Counted from the first letter of the stretch, positions 15,718 through 24,666 are shown. The stretch is DNA of 64,000 nt from Pseudacidovorax sp. NFM-22 (GCF_021401245.1 NZ_JACBFY010000003.1:682001-746000), one strand, 5' to 3'. Numbers and translations: made by a program. Notes: generated from the letters alone by a model not told the origin.

Positions 15718-16449
15718 ATGAATAGAAGAGAGACCGCGAGCTTGGCTGCTCAACAGATGGGCAGTGCCGCTTGCGTGGCGGTGCTGGGCGAGCCCGCCAT
15801 CCGCAGCGGCAAGGTCATTGCACTGCTGAACCAGAAGGGCGGCGCTGGCAAGACCACGCTGTCCACGCACTTGGCCGGCGCCTTCGCCAGGCAGGGCCGG
15901 CGCGTCACCTTGATCGATGCCGATCCGCAGGGCTCCGCCTTGGACTGGGCCCAGCGGCGGCACCAGAACGGCCAGGCGCGGCTCTATGGGGTGTTCGGCT
16001 TGGCGCGGGACACGCTGCACTGGGAGGTGCCCCAGATCGCCTCTCAGGCCGACCATGTCGTGATCGACGGGCCGCCACGGGTGGCGAGCCTCGCGCGCTC
16101 CGCGCTGCTGGCTGCCGATTTGGTGTTGATCCCCGTGCAGCCCAGCGCCTACGACGTCTGGGCCACGCAGGAGATGGTGACCCTGATCCAGGAAGCGCAG
16201 GTGTTCCGGCCGTGTCTGCGTGCAGCGTTTGTGATCAACCGGCGGGTGGTCGGCACGGTGATCGGTCGCGAGGCGCGCGCCGCGCTCGCCGATCAACCGT
16301 TCGCCACGCTGCGCGCGGACATTGCGCAGCGCATCGCCTTCGCCGACTGCGTGGCGGCTGGCAAGCTGGTGTGGGAGGTGGCGCCCAAGGGGGCCGCTGC
16401 GCGCGAGGTCGCCGCGCTGGCGGATGCCGTCGAGGAGGCACTTCAATGA
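15718..16449 (+). CDS. parA: ParA-family partition ATPase
   Basis: A 243-residue Walker-type ATPase. The deviant Walker A motif is [19 protein letters not shown] and Walker B-like segments are [19 protein letters not shown] and [19 protein letters not shown]. The start ATG at 15718 comes after a weak upstream site. It ends in an ATGA overlap with a small RHH-like gene that is probably its ParB-type partner. It segregates the excised element or supports its maintenance. Confidence 0.95.
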   Translation: MNRRETASLAAQQMGSAACVAVLGEPAIRSGKVIALLNQKGGAGKTTLSTHLAGAFARQGRRVTLIDADPQGSALDWAQRRHQNGQARLYGVFGLARDTLHWEVPQIASQADHVVIDGPPRVASLARSALLAADLVLIPVQPSAYDVWATQEMVTLIQEAQVFRPCLRAAFVINRRVVGTVIGREARAALADQPFATLRADIAQRIAFADCVAAGKLVWEVAPKGAAAREVAALADAVEEALQ

Positions 16450-16709
16450 CGGGCGGCGACGCACGCCTGCCCTCGCGGCGGACCGCCATTGGTCGCCGAC
16501 CGGCCGCCGATCCAGCGACGGCCTGGGTGCATCGGGAGAATCATCACGTTGCCGAGGCGAAGGCCGCCGTGTTCACTGCGCGGCTGACCATCGATGTGAC
16601 GCCGGCGCTGCGCGGGCGCATCAAGGTCATTGCCTTTCGGCGTGGCCTGACCGTGGCCGACATGCTGCGCGAATTGCTCGAAGGCGCCTATCCGGAGGGA
16701 GCGGCGTGA
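16446..16709 (+). CDS. Small ribbon-helix-helix-like partition partner
   Basis: An 87-residue protein that begins inside the parA stop (ATGA). The C-terminal half contains [20 protein letters not shown] and [19 protein letters not shown], the strand-helix-helix pattern of ribbon-helix-helix DNA-binding proteins. Position suggests it is the centromere-binding partner of ParA. The N-terminal 35 residues are basic and unstructured. Confidence 0.78.
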   Translation: MTGGDARLPSRRTAIGRRPAADPATAWVHRENHHVAEAKAAVFTARLTIDVTPALRGRIKVIAFRRGLTVADMLRELLEGAYPEGAA

Positions 16710-17059
16710 CCGCCGATCTCGCGTTCAGCGCGGTGCCTGCGGTGATGCGTTGCCCGCGCCGCCTTCTTGGCGCGGGGGCCGGCGCGGGGTCGGCGCTTGG
16801 ACGCCATGTGGCTGCCTGCAGTCGCAGCGTCGGCATGCATGCCTTGATGCGCCTCCAGGGTACCCACTGCGGCATCAGGATTTGCCGAATGTCTGCCCGC
16901 CTCGCGGCGCTTTGGTGGCTCGTCCCGCTGCGGTGCTTGAGGCCGATGGCCGGCTACGGCGTCGGCGCAGCAGTGTGTCGGCCTTGTGCGTCCCGACCCG
17001 CGTCGTCGTTGCACTGGATGCCAGGGGCGCGACCGTTGGCGCGCGAGGGGTGCGCATGA
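16706..17059 (+). CDS. Hypothetical protein coupled to partition and traF genes
   Basis: A 117-residue frame starting at GTG 16706 (overlapping the previous stop as GTGA) and ending in a TGA that overlaps the traF ATG. The overlaps at both ends argue that it is, or was, a real gene. The sequence is rich in Cys, Arg and Trp and resembles no family I know. Related ICEs often carry a DUF2840 gene at this place, but I do not see that signature. It may be a decayed form. Confidence 0.4.
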   Translation: MTADLAFSAVPAVMRCPRRLLGAGAGAGSALGRHVAACSRSVGMHALMRLQGTHCGIRICRMSARLAALWWLVPLRCLRPMAGYGVGAAVCRPCASRPASSLHWMPGARPLAREGCA

Positions 17060-17580
17060 TGGCCCGAGAAACCCGGGTCGCATTGCTAACTGCCACGGCG
17101 GTTGCCGTTGCAGGGGTCGCGGCGCCGTGCGTGCTGCCGCTTCGCACGCAGATCGTCTTCAACCCAAGCGCCAGTGTGGCGCGGGGCTGGTACCGCGTGG
17201 ATGCCGTGCGAGCGCCTGGCTTGCTGCACGTGGGCAGCCTGGTCCTGGCCCGTTTGCCTACCTCCGCGGCGGCCCTTGCTGAGCAACGCCACTACTTGCC
17301 TGCTGGCACGCCGGTGCTCAAGCGGGTTGCGGCGGTTGCGCCTCAGACGGTGTGCATCGCGCGGCAGCAGGTGTGGATCGACGCAAGGGCGGTGGCAGTT
17401 GTGCGGATGAAGGATGGCGCGGGCCAGTCGCTGTCAATCTGGGCGCACTGTGGGCGGCTGGTCGATGGCGAACTCTTCCTGCTGGGGGACGCGCAGTTGG
17501 TGTCGTTCGACAGCCGTTACTTCGGCCCGGTTCGCGTCGATGCAGTGCTCGGCATCGCGCGTCCGCTGTGGACATGGTGA
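17056..17580 (+). CDS. traF: Conjugative transfer signal peptidase TraF (S26 family)
   Basis: A 174-residue inner-membrane serine protease. A membrane anchor covers about residues 8-27 (VALLTATAVAVAGVAA). Ser38 in FNPSASVARGWYRV is the expected nucleophile and Lys89 in VLKRVAAVAP the general base. LLGDAQLVSFDSRYFGPV is the C-terminal S26 box. TraF-type enzymes process and cyclise the pilin of mating pores. No trbC pilin or other pore gene is in this window, so it may have no local partner. ATG 17056 (ATGATG) overlaps the previous stop. Confidence 0.93.
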   Translation: MMARETRVALLTATAVAVAGVAAPCVLPLRTQIVFNPSASVARGWYRVDAVRAPGLLHVGSLVLARLPTSAAALAEQRHYLPAGTPVLKRVAAVAPQTVCIARQQVWIDARAVAVVRMKDGAGQSLSIWAHCGRLVDGELFLLGDAQLVSFDSRYFGPVRVDAVLGIARPLWTW

Positions 17581-17678
17581 GTGGCGTGGATGTGCGTTCA
17601 TCTGCGGTTCTCGGGCGCAGCCGTCCCGCCGCCAGAGCGGCGCTTCGGCAGCACTTCGACGCGCGGTTTGGCCGCTGT

Positions 17679-17709
17679 CCCACGACCGCGATTGACGCGA
17701 CCTCGTGGG
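17679..17709. other. Inverted repeat in the traF-relaxase spacer, candidate oriT element
   Basis: CCCACGA (17679-17685) and TCGTGGG (17703-17709) flank 17 bases in the 337-base gap between traF and the relaxase gene. Transfer origins often lie next to the relaxase gene and carry such hairpins. No nick motif can be recognised, so this is only a position-based suggestion. Confidence 0.3.
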
Positions 17710-17917
17710 GCCCATGTCTGCGCCGTGTGGGCTGGGGCGACCTGAGGAAGCATGGGTGTCAGTGGTGCAGGGAGCGGGTTCGGGGTCGAGGGCAAGAGAA
17801 AAGGGTCGACACGTTCGTGGCCGTTTCACTCGTCTGCACAAGGGTTTGGCGCGGCACCCCGGCGGCATCGTACGTGCCGGGCAGGTGCCCCGGGCTGCGC
17901 AGCTGGGGGCGGGGGTC

Positions 17918-19885
17918 ATGAGTCGCTCCGACGACGAGAACTTCCGCGCGCGGCCCGGGCCGCCGAGGGCGCGTGGCGGCGCGCGCCCGAAGGCCTTCGT
18001 GGCGCAGGTGCTGAAGGCCGCTTCGGCCTCCGGGGCGAAGCCCCGACGCACCGCGGGTGGGCGTCCCGCTTCGCGATTCGGGCGCGGCCGGGTGGCCGCC
18101 GGTGCGGCTGGCCGCAGGCTGCCCGCGAACACACGGCGGGTGGTTGTGAAGTCGCGCTATGTGATGTTGCGGCGCGCCGGCAAGGCGGGCGTGAGGGCGC
18201 ATCTGCGCTACATCGAACGCGACGGGGTGCGACTCGACGGCTCGGCCGGCAAGGCCTACGGCGCCGACACGGACGCGGCCGATCTGGAGGCTTTCGAGGA
18301 GCGTGGCCGCGGTGACCGCCACCAGTTCCGCTTCATCGTGTCGCCCGAGGACGCGGCCGAGCTGGAGGATCTGCCGGGCTTCACCCGCCGGCTGATGCAA
18401 CAGATGGCGATCGACCTGGAGACTCCCCTCGACTGGGTGGCGGTGGACCACTGGGACACGGACAACCCGCATACCCATGTGGTGCTGCGAGGACGGGTGG
18501 GCAGTGGGCGCGACGCGCGAGACCTGGTGATCGCACCGGACTACATCGCGCATGGCATCCGTCTGCGGGCGAGCGAGATCGCGACCGAGTGGCTGGGCCC
18601 CCGCACGGAGCGCGAGATCCAGCAGGGCTGGCAGCGCGAGGTCGACCAGGAACGGCTCACCGGGCTGGACCGGGAGCTTGTGCAGCGTGGCGGAACAACC
18701 GGCATCGTGACGCTGCAGGCGGCCTCTGGCGGGGCGCGGTCGGTGCTTCGCGAGAACCTGCTGCGGTCTCGCCTGCAGCGGCTCCAGGCAGTCGGCCTGG
18801 CGCATCGCACAGGCCCGCAGCGCTGGCAGCTCGACGCCGGGCTGCAGGATGCCCTGGCCACGATGGGGCGCCGGAGGGACATCGTGCGCACCCTACATCG
18901 CGCGATGGCAGGCGAGCCTCGGGAACTCGTCACGGACCCAGCCCCCGGCGCTCCGGTCGTGGGCAGGCTGCAGGCCAAGGGCCTGGACGATGAGCTGCTG
19001 GAACGCCCGTACCTCGTGATCGACGGGCTGGACGGCCGGGCCCACTACGTCACGCTACCGGTGGGCAGCGACCTGTCCGCGTTGCCCGTCGGTGGGATCG
19101 TTGCCTGCGGGCCGCCCCAGCTCGGGCGCAACGCGGACCGCCTGATCCGGGCGGCCAGCACGGACGGCCTCTACGAGGAAGCCATGCACAGGGCATCGTT
19201 GACGGCCAGCGGGCACGCCGAGCCCGATCAGGTGGTGCAGGCGTGCCGACGCCGGCTTGAGGCCCTGCGCCGAGGCGGGGTGGTTGCGCGCGTCGGTGAA
19301 GGCGTGTGGCAGGTGCCGGAGGATCTGGTCGAGCGCGCGCGTGCGCATGACGCGGCCAGAACGGCAGCGCGGGTGGTCGAGCTTCGTTCGGCGCTCACCA
19401 TCGAGCAGCAAGTGGGCGCGGAAGGCGCGACTTGGCTCGATCGGCAGTTGGCGGGGACCGCGTCGCCGCAAACGCCACCGGCCCCGGCCGGCTTCGGGGC
19501 GCAGGTGCGGCAGGCGCAGGACGCGCGGTTGCGGGTGCTCGAGGCGCGCGGGTTGGTGGTGCGCCAGGGGCAGCGATGGGTGCTGGCCCGGGATCTGTTG
19601 CAGACGCTGACCGCGCGTGAGGTCCAGCGGTTCGGCGAGGAGCTCGCTGCGCGCGCGGGACGGCTCTGGCGACCCGTCAAGGATGGCGAGCGGGTGCGCG
19701 GCGTCTACCGCGATGCCGTGCAGTTGACCAGCGGGCGCTTTGCCCTGCTCGATGATGGCAAGGCGCTTCGGCTGGTGCCTTGGCAGCCGGTGATCGAGGC
19801 GCGGCGCGGTCAAGAACTGAGCGTGGTCCTGCGGGGCACTTCTGCCAATTGGGAGGTGGGCCGCGCGCGTGGCATCGGTCGGTGA
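17918..19885 (+). CDS. rlxS: RlxS-type relaxase (DUF3363)
   Basis: A 655-residue relaxase of the Tn4371-type. It nicks oriT and leads the strand into the recipient. A basic tail (residues 1-70) is followed by the catalytic domain: SRYVMLRRAGKAGVRAHLRY, HQFRFIVSPEDAAELED and the metal site VDHWDTDNPHTHVVLRG with His185 and His187. The C-terminal half is the DUF3363 region (GLDRELVQRGG onward). ATG 17918 comes after GGGGGCGGGGGTC. The gene is intact although traG and trb genes are missing, so the element could still be mobilised by another conjugative system. Confidence 0.93.
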   Translation: MSRSDDENFRARPGPPRARGGARPKAFVAQVLKAASASGAKPRRTAGGRPASRFGRGRVAAGAAGRRLPANTRRVVVKSRYVMLRRAGKAGVRAHLRYIERDGVRLDGSAGKAYGADTDAADLEAFEERGRGDRHQFRFIVSPEDAAELEDLPGFTRRLMQQMAIDLETPLDWVAVDHWDTDNPHTHVVLRGRVGSGRDARDLVIAPDYIAHGIRLRASEIATEWLGPRTEREIQQGWQREVDQERLTGLDRELVQRGGTTGIVTLQAASGGARSVLRENLLRSRLQRLQAVGLAHRTGPQRWQLDAGLQDALATMGRRRDIVRTLHRAMAGEPRELVTDPAPGAPVVGRLQAKGLDDELLERPYLVIDGLDGRAHYVTLPVGSDLSALPVGGIVACGPPQLGRNADRLIRAASTDGLYEEAMHRASLTASGHAEPDQVVQACRRRLEALRRGGVVARVGEGVWQVPEDLVERARAHDAARTAARVVELRSALTIEQQVGAEGATWLDRQLAGTASPQTPPAPAGFGAQVRQAQDARLRVLEARGLVVRQGQRWVLARDLLQTLTAREVQRFGEELAARAGRLWRPVKDGERVRGVYRDAVQLTSGRFALLDDGKALRLVPWQPVIEARRGQELSVVLRGTSANWEVGRARGIGR

Positions 19886-20034
19886 GTGCGTGGACCGCTT
19901 TGTTCATGCGGTGGTGTTTGCCAAGGAGCCACGCCCGACCTCGCTGCAGGCATTTCGCTGGCGGGTTGCTTGCAGGCGAGAAGGATGGCTGCGGAGCCGA
20001 GCCTTGCGACCCTGCGCACGGTTCTTCGACAAGC

Positions 20035-20652
20035 TCAGCTCCGAATATGGGCGCCGGCTGCAGCATCTTTGCGCACAGGCAGGTCCTCACTGCGTCGCGC
20101 GTTCAGCGCGAAGCTGCAGGCGAACAGGTGCTGGCCATCGATGTCCATCGGCGCGCCGAGACGGGCGTAGGGGATGCCGCCGCGCCTGAGGATTCTCTCG
20201 ATGGCGACCGGCGAGACGCTGACGAGTTCGCGGGCGCCATGCTGCCGTGCGTCCTGCATGGCGCGCCGCAGCAGCGCCAGTGCCGCGGGAGAACCCAAGG
20301 TGTGGCCCGACGCTGGCGGGGACGCCAGGTCGAGGGCGGCAAAGCGCGACAGCTCCCAGACATGATTGGCGCGCGGGCAAGGCTGGCCTCCCATCAGTAC
20401 CGGGAACACGTCTGCGAGCAGATAGGGGCCCGTCGCCGGCAGAAGCCGGGCGCAGCCCTGGATGCGACCCTGGTCGCCAAGGGCGACCACGTGGACCGTC
20501 TGCGGCGTGTCGAAGCGGTCCCACTCGGTGCCATCCCGGGCATCGGGCAGTTTCCATCCGAGGCGCTCCACGAAGACCCGGTATCGGTAGTGCCCCAAGT
20601 CGCGCAGCAGCGCATTGCCGAGTTCAAGGGCGGTGCCCGTCACATAGACCAT
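20035..20652 (-). CDS. luxI: LuxI-family acyl-homoserine lactone synthase
   Basis: A 205-residue autoinducer synthase. Conserved LuxI positions are visible: YRYRVFVERLGWKLP (Arg, Phe, Trp), EWDRFDTPQTVHVVA (the Asp pair), GCARLLPATGPYLLADVFP and WELSRFAALD (the Glu and Arg of the catalytic core). It would make an N-acyl-homoserine lactone from S-adenosylmethionine and an acyl donor. AGGAGGGACTTC precedes ATG 20652. It is divergent from luxR, and a lux-box-like palindrome lies 54 bases upstream. The acyl specificity cannot be predicted, and an aryl donor is possible. Confidence 0.93.
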   Translation of the reverse strand: MVYVTGTALELGNALLRDLGHYRYRVFVERLGWKLPDARDGTEWDRFDTPQTVHVVALGDQGRIQGCARLLPATGPYLLADVFPVLMGGQPCPRANHVWELSRFAALDLASPPASGHTLGSPAALALLRRAMQDARQHGARELVSVSPVAIERILRRGGIPYARLGAPMDIDGQHLFACSFALNARRSEDLPVRKDAAAGAHIRS

Positions 20653-20705
20653 GAAGTCCCTCCTGATGATGTCAGGGCCATTTCAGAGGGACATGCGGCG
20701 CAGGG

Positions 20706-20725
20706 CTACCCGCTGGATCTGGTAG
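20706..20725. promoter_or_regulatory. Candidate lux box
   Basis: An imperfect 20-base palindrome CTACCCGCTGGATCTGGTAG, with GCTACC and GGTAGC as perfect six-base arms (20705-20710 and 20721-20726). Its length matches that of LuxR-type binding sites. It is placed 54 bases upstream of the luxI start, as expected for positive autoinduction. Confidence 0.55.
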
Positions 20726-20832
20726 CTAGGCAATGCGCCGGATCTACAGCAGGCGGCCCGGCGGGCGCCGCGATGCGGCCTCCGCACAAGCCACGTCAGC
20801 ACACAAAGGGCTGCTCACCGGTGGCACACCTG

Positions 20833-20861
20833 TTGCACAAAGAGTTCAGTTTTCATTAATC
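20833..20861 (+). promoter_or_regulatory. Putative luxR promoter
   Basis: TTGCAC (20833-20838) and TTAATC (20856-20861) are 17 bases apart in an AT-rich patch, 47 bases before the luxR ATG. The -35 is good and the -10 weak, so the call is tentative. Confidence 0.4.
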
Positions 20862-20907
20862 TTTTGTCACGGAGCGTTGTGGTTTCAGAACAGACAAGGG
20901 GAAAGTC

Positions 20908-21621
20908 ATGGAGAGATGGGGCGGGGCGCTGCTGCAGGCGCTGCACGACAGTGCATGCATCGAGCAGGCCTTCGACGCAGTGGCGGATGCGGCACAGCAG
21001 CTGGGCTTCGACCTGTGTGCCTATGGCTACCAGTTCCCGTTGCCGTTCACGCGCAAACGCTGCTACCTGATCAGCAACTACGACCCCTGCTGGCGGGAGC
21101 GGTACAAGGAGGCCGGTTATCTGCGCATCGACCCGACGGTGCTGCACGCCCGTCGATCCCTGGAGCCGGTGCTGTGGAACGAGGTCACGTTCCGACCGGC
21201 TGCGCAGCTCTGGGACGAGGCGCGTTCCTTCGGTCTGCGCCATGGATGGGCGCAGGCGTGTTTCGGCCCGGAAGGCGGCGTTGGTCTGCTCACCCTTGCG
21301 CGTGCCGTCGAGCCGCTCACGATGTCCGAATTGCGGGCCAAGGAAATGCCCATGCGCTTCCTCGTGAACGTCGCGCACGGCGCGCTGTCGTCCTGGGTTC
21401 TGCGCTTGCCCCCAGGACTTCAGCTCGAACGACTCACGCCGCGGGAGCGCGAAGTGCTGCGGTGGGCGGCCGACGGCAAGACGTCGAGCGACACCGCTCG
21501 GCTGCTGTCCTCGTCACCGCACACCGTCGAGTTCCACATGAAGAACGCCACCCGGAAGATGGGTGCAGGCAGCCGTCCCGCGGCCACCGCACGGGCGGCC
21601 GTGACCGGGCTGTTGCGCTGA
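20908..21621 (+). CDS. luxR: LuxR-family quorum-sensing regulator
   Basis: A 237-residue regulator with both LuxR domains. The autoinducer domain has LGFDLCAYGYQFPL, the signature GYLRIDPTVLHARR and LEPVLWNEVTF. The DNA-binding domain is LTPREREVLRWAADGKTSSD with SSSPHTVEFHMKNATRKMG. ATG 20908 follows AAGGGGAAAGTC. It is divergent from luxI and almost certainly its partner. It ends 20 bases before the convergent exporter gene. Confidence 0.95.
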   Translation: MERWGGALLQALHDSACIEQAFDAVADAAQQLGFDLCAYGYQFPLPFTRKRCYLISNYDPCWRERYKEAGYLRIDPTVLHARRSLEPVLWNEVTFRPAAQLWDEARSFGLRHGWAQACFGPEGGVGLLTLARAVEPLTMSELRAKEMPMRFLVNVAHGALSSWVLRLPPGLQLERLTPREREVLRWAADGKTSSDTARLLSSSPHTVEFHMKNATRKMGAGSRPAATARAAVTGLLR

Positions 21622-21641
21622 GCATCGGCGAGCTGGCGCCT

Positions 21642-22529
21642 TCATGCGGGATCGGGAGGCCTGCGTAGCGCCACCGCACCTGCGGCGGCGATCAGGGCGA
21701 GGCCTGCCCAGGTGGCCGCCGACGGCCGCTCGTGCCACACAAGCATGCCGAGCAGCGAGGACCACAGCAGCAGCGTGAAGCGCAGCGGCATGACCTGGCC
21801 GAGGTCGGGGCTGCGCAAGGCCTGGACGAGCAGCAGATTGCCGGCGGTGGCACCCAGTGCGGCTGCGGCCAGCCACGCGGCGTGCTGGAGTTGCACCGGC
21901 CTACCGGGTGTCGTGAATTCCCAGAGCACCCATCCGGCGACCCACACGGTCGCATTGACGAAGAGGGTCAGCTGCCGCGGCGACACCGTGGTTGGGAGTC
22001 GGCGCGTGCTCAGGTCCCGGGCCGCCAGGCACATCGCGCAGGCGAGTGCGGCCATCACGCCGAGGGGCGCAGGAGCATCGGTCCGCCAGGGCTGCACGAC
22101 AAGCCAGGCGCCTGCCAGGCCGACTCCCACGGTGAGGAGCCGCGACCACTGCCACGGCGTCCATCCGAGCAGAAGGGCGGTCAGAAGCGTCAGCAGGGGG
22201 GCGGTCATGGTCAGGGCGGCGACGACCCCGAGTGGCGCGAGCCCCAGCGCCCAGGTCGCGCTGGCGGCCGCGGCGAGCTCCAGGGCGCAGCGCAGCGCGA
22301 CGGCTGGGCGAAGCAGGACACCGTCCACCAGGCGCTCGCGCGCCAGCATGATCAGCGCCAGCGAGAAGGCCACGGCAAAGCTGCCGCGCACGGCCAGGAC
22401 CTGCGCAAGGCTCAAGTCCTGGGCGCAGAGCTTCACGAGTGCGTCGTTGCCGGCCCAGCAGCCCATGGCGGCAGCCATGGCAAGGGGCCCGCTCCGCCCC
22501 ACCGCTTCAGGCCTCGCAGGCGGGTTCAT
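21642..22529 (-). CDS. EamA/DMT-family membrane transporter
   Basis: A 295-residue protein with about ten hydrophobic segments arranged as two EamA repeats (for example LGLAPLGVVAALTMTAPLL and LALIAAAGAVALRR). DMT proteins usually export small metabolites such as amino acids. I start at ATG 22529, which overlaps the 3' end of the upstream synthase gene by 23 bases, so the two are in one operon. The context suggests export of a product of the aminochorismate pathway. This is inferred, not shown. Confidence 0.9.
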   Translation of the reverse strand: MNPPARPEAVGRSGPLAMAAAMGCWAGNDALVKLCAQDLSLAQVLAVRGSFAVAFSLALIMLARERLVDGVLLRPAVALRCALELAAAASATWALGLAPLGVVAALTMTAPLLTLLTALLLGWTPWQWSRLLTVGVGLAGAWLVVQPWRTDAPAPLGVMAALACAMCLAARDLSTRRLPTTVSPRQLTLFVNATVWVAGWVLWEFTTPGRPVQLQHAAWLAAAALGATAGNLLLVQALRSPDLGQVMPLRFTLLLWSSLLGMLVWHERPSAATWAGLALIAAAGAVALRRPPDPA

Positions 22530-24666
22530 GGCCGTCCGGCGTGCTCGGATCTGGACGCTGCGCACCCTGGAGGTCGGCATCGTCGAGTGGCGCGCCGCAG
22601 GCCTTCAGCGTGTCCCACAGGGCACGTGCCTTGAGGACGATCTCTGCCACTTCGGCGTCGGCGTCCGACAGCGCCACGATCGCGCCGCCGGCCCCGATGC
22701 TCAGCATGTCGTCCTGCACGACCAGGGTGCGGATCACGATGTTCAGGCGCGCGGCGCCATTGAGCGAGAGGTAGCCGAGGCTGCCAGAGTAGATGCCCCG
22801 CGGTGCGCCCTCCAGCGCGTCGATGATGCGCATCGTGCGCTTCTTGGGCGCGCCGGTCATGGAGCCACCGGGAAAGGCGGCTTTGATGGCGTCGATGGCG
22901 GTGAGGTCGCTGCGCAGCGTGCCGCGCACCGTGCTCACCATCTGATGGACGGTGGCGAAGCGTTCGATGCCGAAGAGCACGGGCACATGGACACTGCCCA
23001 CCTCGCAGCTGCGGTTGAGGTCATTGCGCAGCAGGTCGACGATCATGAGGTTCTCGCTGCGCGTCTTCTCGTCGGCATGTAGCGCCTGGGCGATCTGTTC
23101 GTCCTCCTCCGGGGTGCGGCCACGCGGAGCTGTGCCCTTGATGGGCTTGGACTCGACGGTGCGGTCGGGAAGGATGGCTAGGAAGAGCTCGGGCGAGGCG
23201 CTGAGCACCGCCAGCTCGGGCAGCGCCAGATAGGCTGCGTAGGGCGCGGCATTGCGGGTGCGCAGTGCGTGGTAGAGCTCCAGCGCTTCCACGCGACCCG
23301 CGCCGACGAGCTGGTTCGTGAGGCAGATCTCGTAGCTCTCGCCCATCCGAATCTCGTGCTGGCAACGCTCGATGAGGCGGCGGTAGTCCGCCAGGGGTGT
23401 GTGCCAGCGCATGCGCTGCAGCAGGCTGGCGGCAGCGTCGCGGCTTGCGGGCACGGCGGGCTCTGCGGCACCGGCCTCTGCCTGCAGATAGCCCGCTATC
23501 GCCTCCACCCAGTCGAGCTGGGCATCCGGAGCGCCGTGTGGAGTCAGCCAGACGATCCACATCTGGCCCTCGGCATGGTCAAAGGCCAGGAAGCGGTCGA
23601 CGAACAGCCAGGCGGCATCCGGTCCTGGCGCCGCATGGGCCGCCTCGCCCTCGAGTTCCTGCTTCAGCTCGTAGCCGAGGTAGCCCACGAAGCCGCCGAC
23701 GAAGTCGAAGGGCAGGGGCGCATGCACCAGCGCGGGCTCGTTGGCGAGCCGCGTGCCCAGGTAATCGAAGATGCTCTGGGGGAGGACTTCCTCGCCATCT
23801 GCATGCTGGATGCGCAGTGCATGCGTCGCGCTCTCGTAGCTCAGGTACTCGCTCTGCGGTCCGCTGCCATCGCCCATGAAGGAGAAGCGGGCGATGCCCG
23901 GACCGTTCTGGCTGCTGTCCAGCCAGAAGGCCGGACGCCGGGTTGCGAAGAGGGCCTGGTAGACCCGGGCCGGATCGATGAAGTAGTCCAGGCAGCGGGC
24001 CTGAACCTCCCACGCCGGCGGTGGGGGATCGGTCGCCTCATCCAGCGTCACGAAGCTGCCCCAGGTGTTGCGGCGGACGCGGGACTGCTGCCATTCCAGC
24101 GTCAGTTCCCGGAAGTTGCGCAGCAGCCGGGCGCCATGCTCGGTGCAGATGGACTCGGGGTGGAATTGCACGCCCCACCAGGGCTTGCGAAGATGACGCA
24201 GCGCCATCAGCGTGCCGTCGGGCGCCCAGGCCAGGGCCTCCAGGCTGCCGGGCAGCTGCGTCACCGCGAGGGAGTGGTAGCGCACCGCCTCGAAGCGGTC
24301 GGGAATGCCCTGGAAGAGGCCGCGGCCGCAGTGGGAGATGCGGTCCACGCGGCCGTGCATGGGGCGCATGGCCAGGTCGACCGTGGCACCGCAGGCATGG
24401 CCCATCGCCTGATGCCCCAGGCACACGCCCAGGATGGGCACCTCCGCCTGCGCGAGCGCATCGGCCGACAGCCCCAGGTCCGCGGGCTGCTGCGGACGCC
24501 CGGGGCCGGGCGAGATCACGATGTTGTCGAAGCCGAGGCGGGCGGCATCGGACCATTCCATCTCGTCGTTGCGCACCACGGTGGGTGCAACGCCGTTGCT
24601 GGCCGCGAGGTACTGGAACAGGTTGTAGGTGAAGGAGTCGTGGTTGTCGATCAGCAGGGTGCGCAC
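22507..24666 (-). CDS. pabAB: Fused aminodeoxychorismate synthase (PabA-PabB type)
   Basis: A 719-residue fusion. Residues 1-195 are a glutamine amidotransferase (LLIDNHDSFTYNLFQYL, GVCLGHQAMGHACG with the catalytic Cys, WWGVQFHPESI). The rest is the chorismate-binding domain: FVGGFVGYLGYELKQEL, VESKPIKGTAPRGRTPEED, ENLMIVDLLRNDLNRSCEVG, AFPGGSMTGAPKKRTM. PIKGT carries the lysine typical of aminodeoxychorismate synthases, where anthranilate synthases have PIAGT. It should convert chorismate and glutamine to 4-amino-4-deoxychorismate. The start is GTG 24666 after CGGAGC. Fused PabAB proteins occur in folate supply and in antibiotic pathways, and the mutase at 27313 favours the latter. Confidence 0.9.
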   Translation of the reverse strand: MRTLLIDNHDSFTYNLFQYLAASNGVAPTVVRNDEMEWSDAARLGFDNIVISPGPGRPQQPADLGLSADALAQAEVPILGVCLGHQAMGHACGATVDLAMRPMHGRVDRISHCGRGLFQGIPDRFEAVRYHSLAVTQLPGSLEALAWAPDGTLMALRHLRKPWWGVQFHPESICTEHGARLLRNFRELTLEWQQSRVRRNTWGSFVTLDEATDPPPPAWEVQARCLDYFIDPARVYQALFATRRPAFWLDSSQNGPGIARFSFMGDGSGPQSEYLSYESATHALRIQHADGEEVLPQSIFDYLGTRLANEPALVHAPLPFDFVGGFVGYLGYELKQELEGEAAHAAPGPDAAWLFVDRFLAFDHAEGQMWIVWLTPHGAPDAQLDWVEAIAGYLQAEAGAAEPAVPASRDAAASLLQRMRWHTPLADYRRLIERCQHEIRMGESYEICLTNQLVGAGRVEALELYHALRTRNAAPYAAYLALPELAVLSASPELFLAILPDRTVESKPIKGTAPRGRTPEEDEQIAQALHADEKTRSENLMIVDLLRNDLNRSCEVGSVHVPVLFGIERFATVHQMVSTVRGTLRSDLTAIDAIKAAFPGGSMTGAPKKRTMRIIDALEGAPRGIYSGSLGYLSLNGAARLNIVIRTLVVQDDMLSIGAGGAIVALSDADAEVAEIVLKARALWDTLKACGAPLDDADLQGAQRPDPSTPDGHEPACEA

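Noticed and set aside
22507-24666. Anthranilate synthase (TrpE-TrpG fusion)
   Set aside because: The chorismate-binding domain has PIKGT rather than PIAGT, which points to aminodeoxychorismate synthase.
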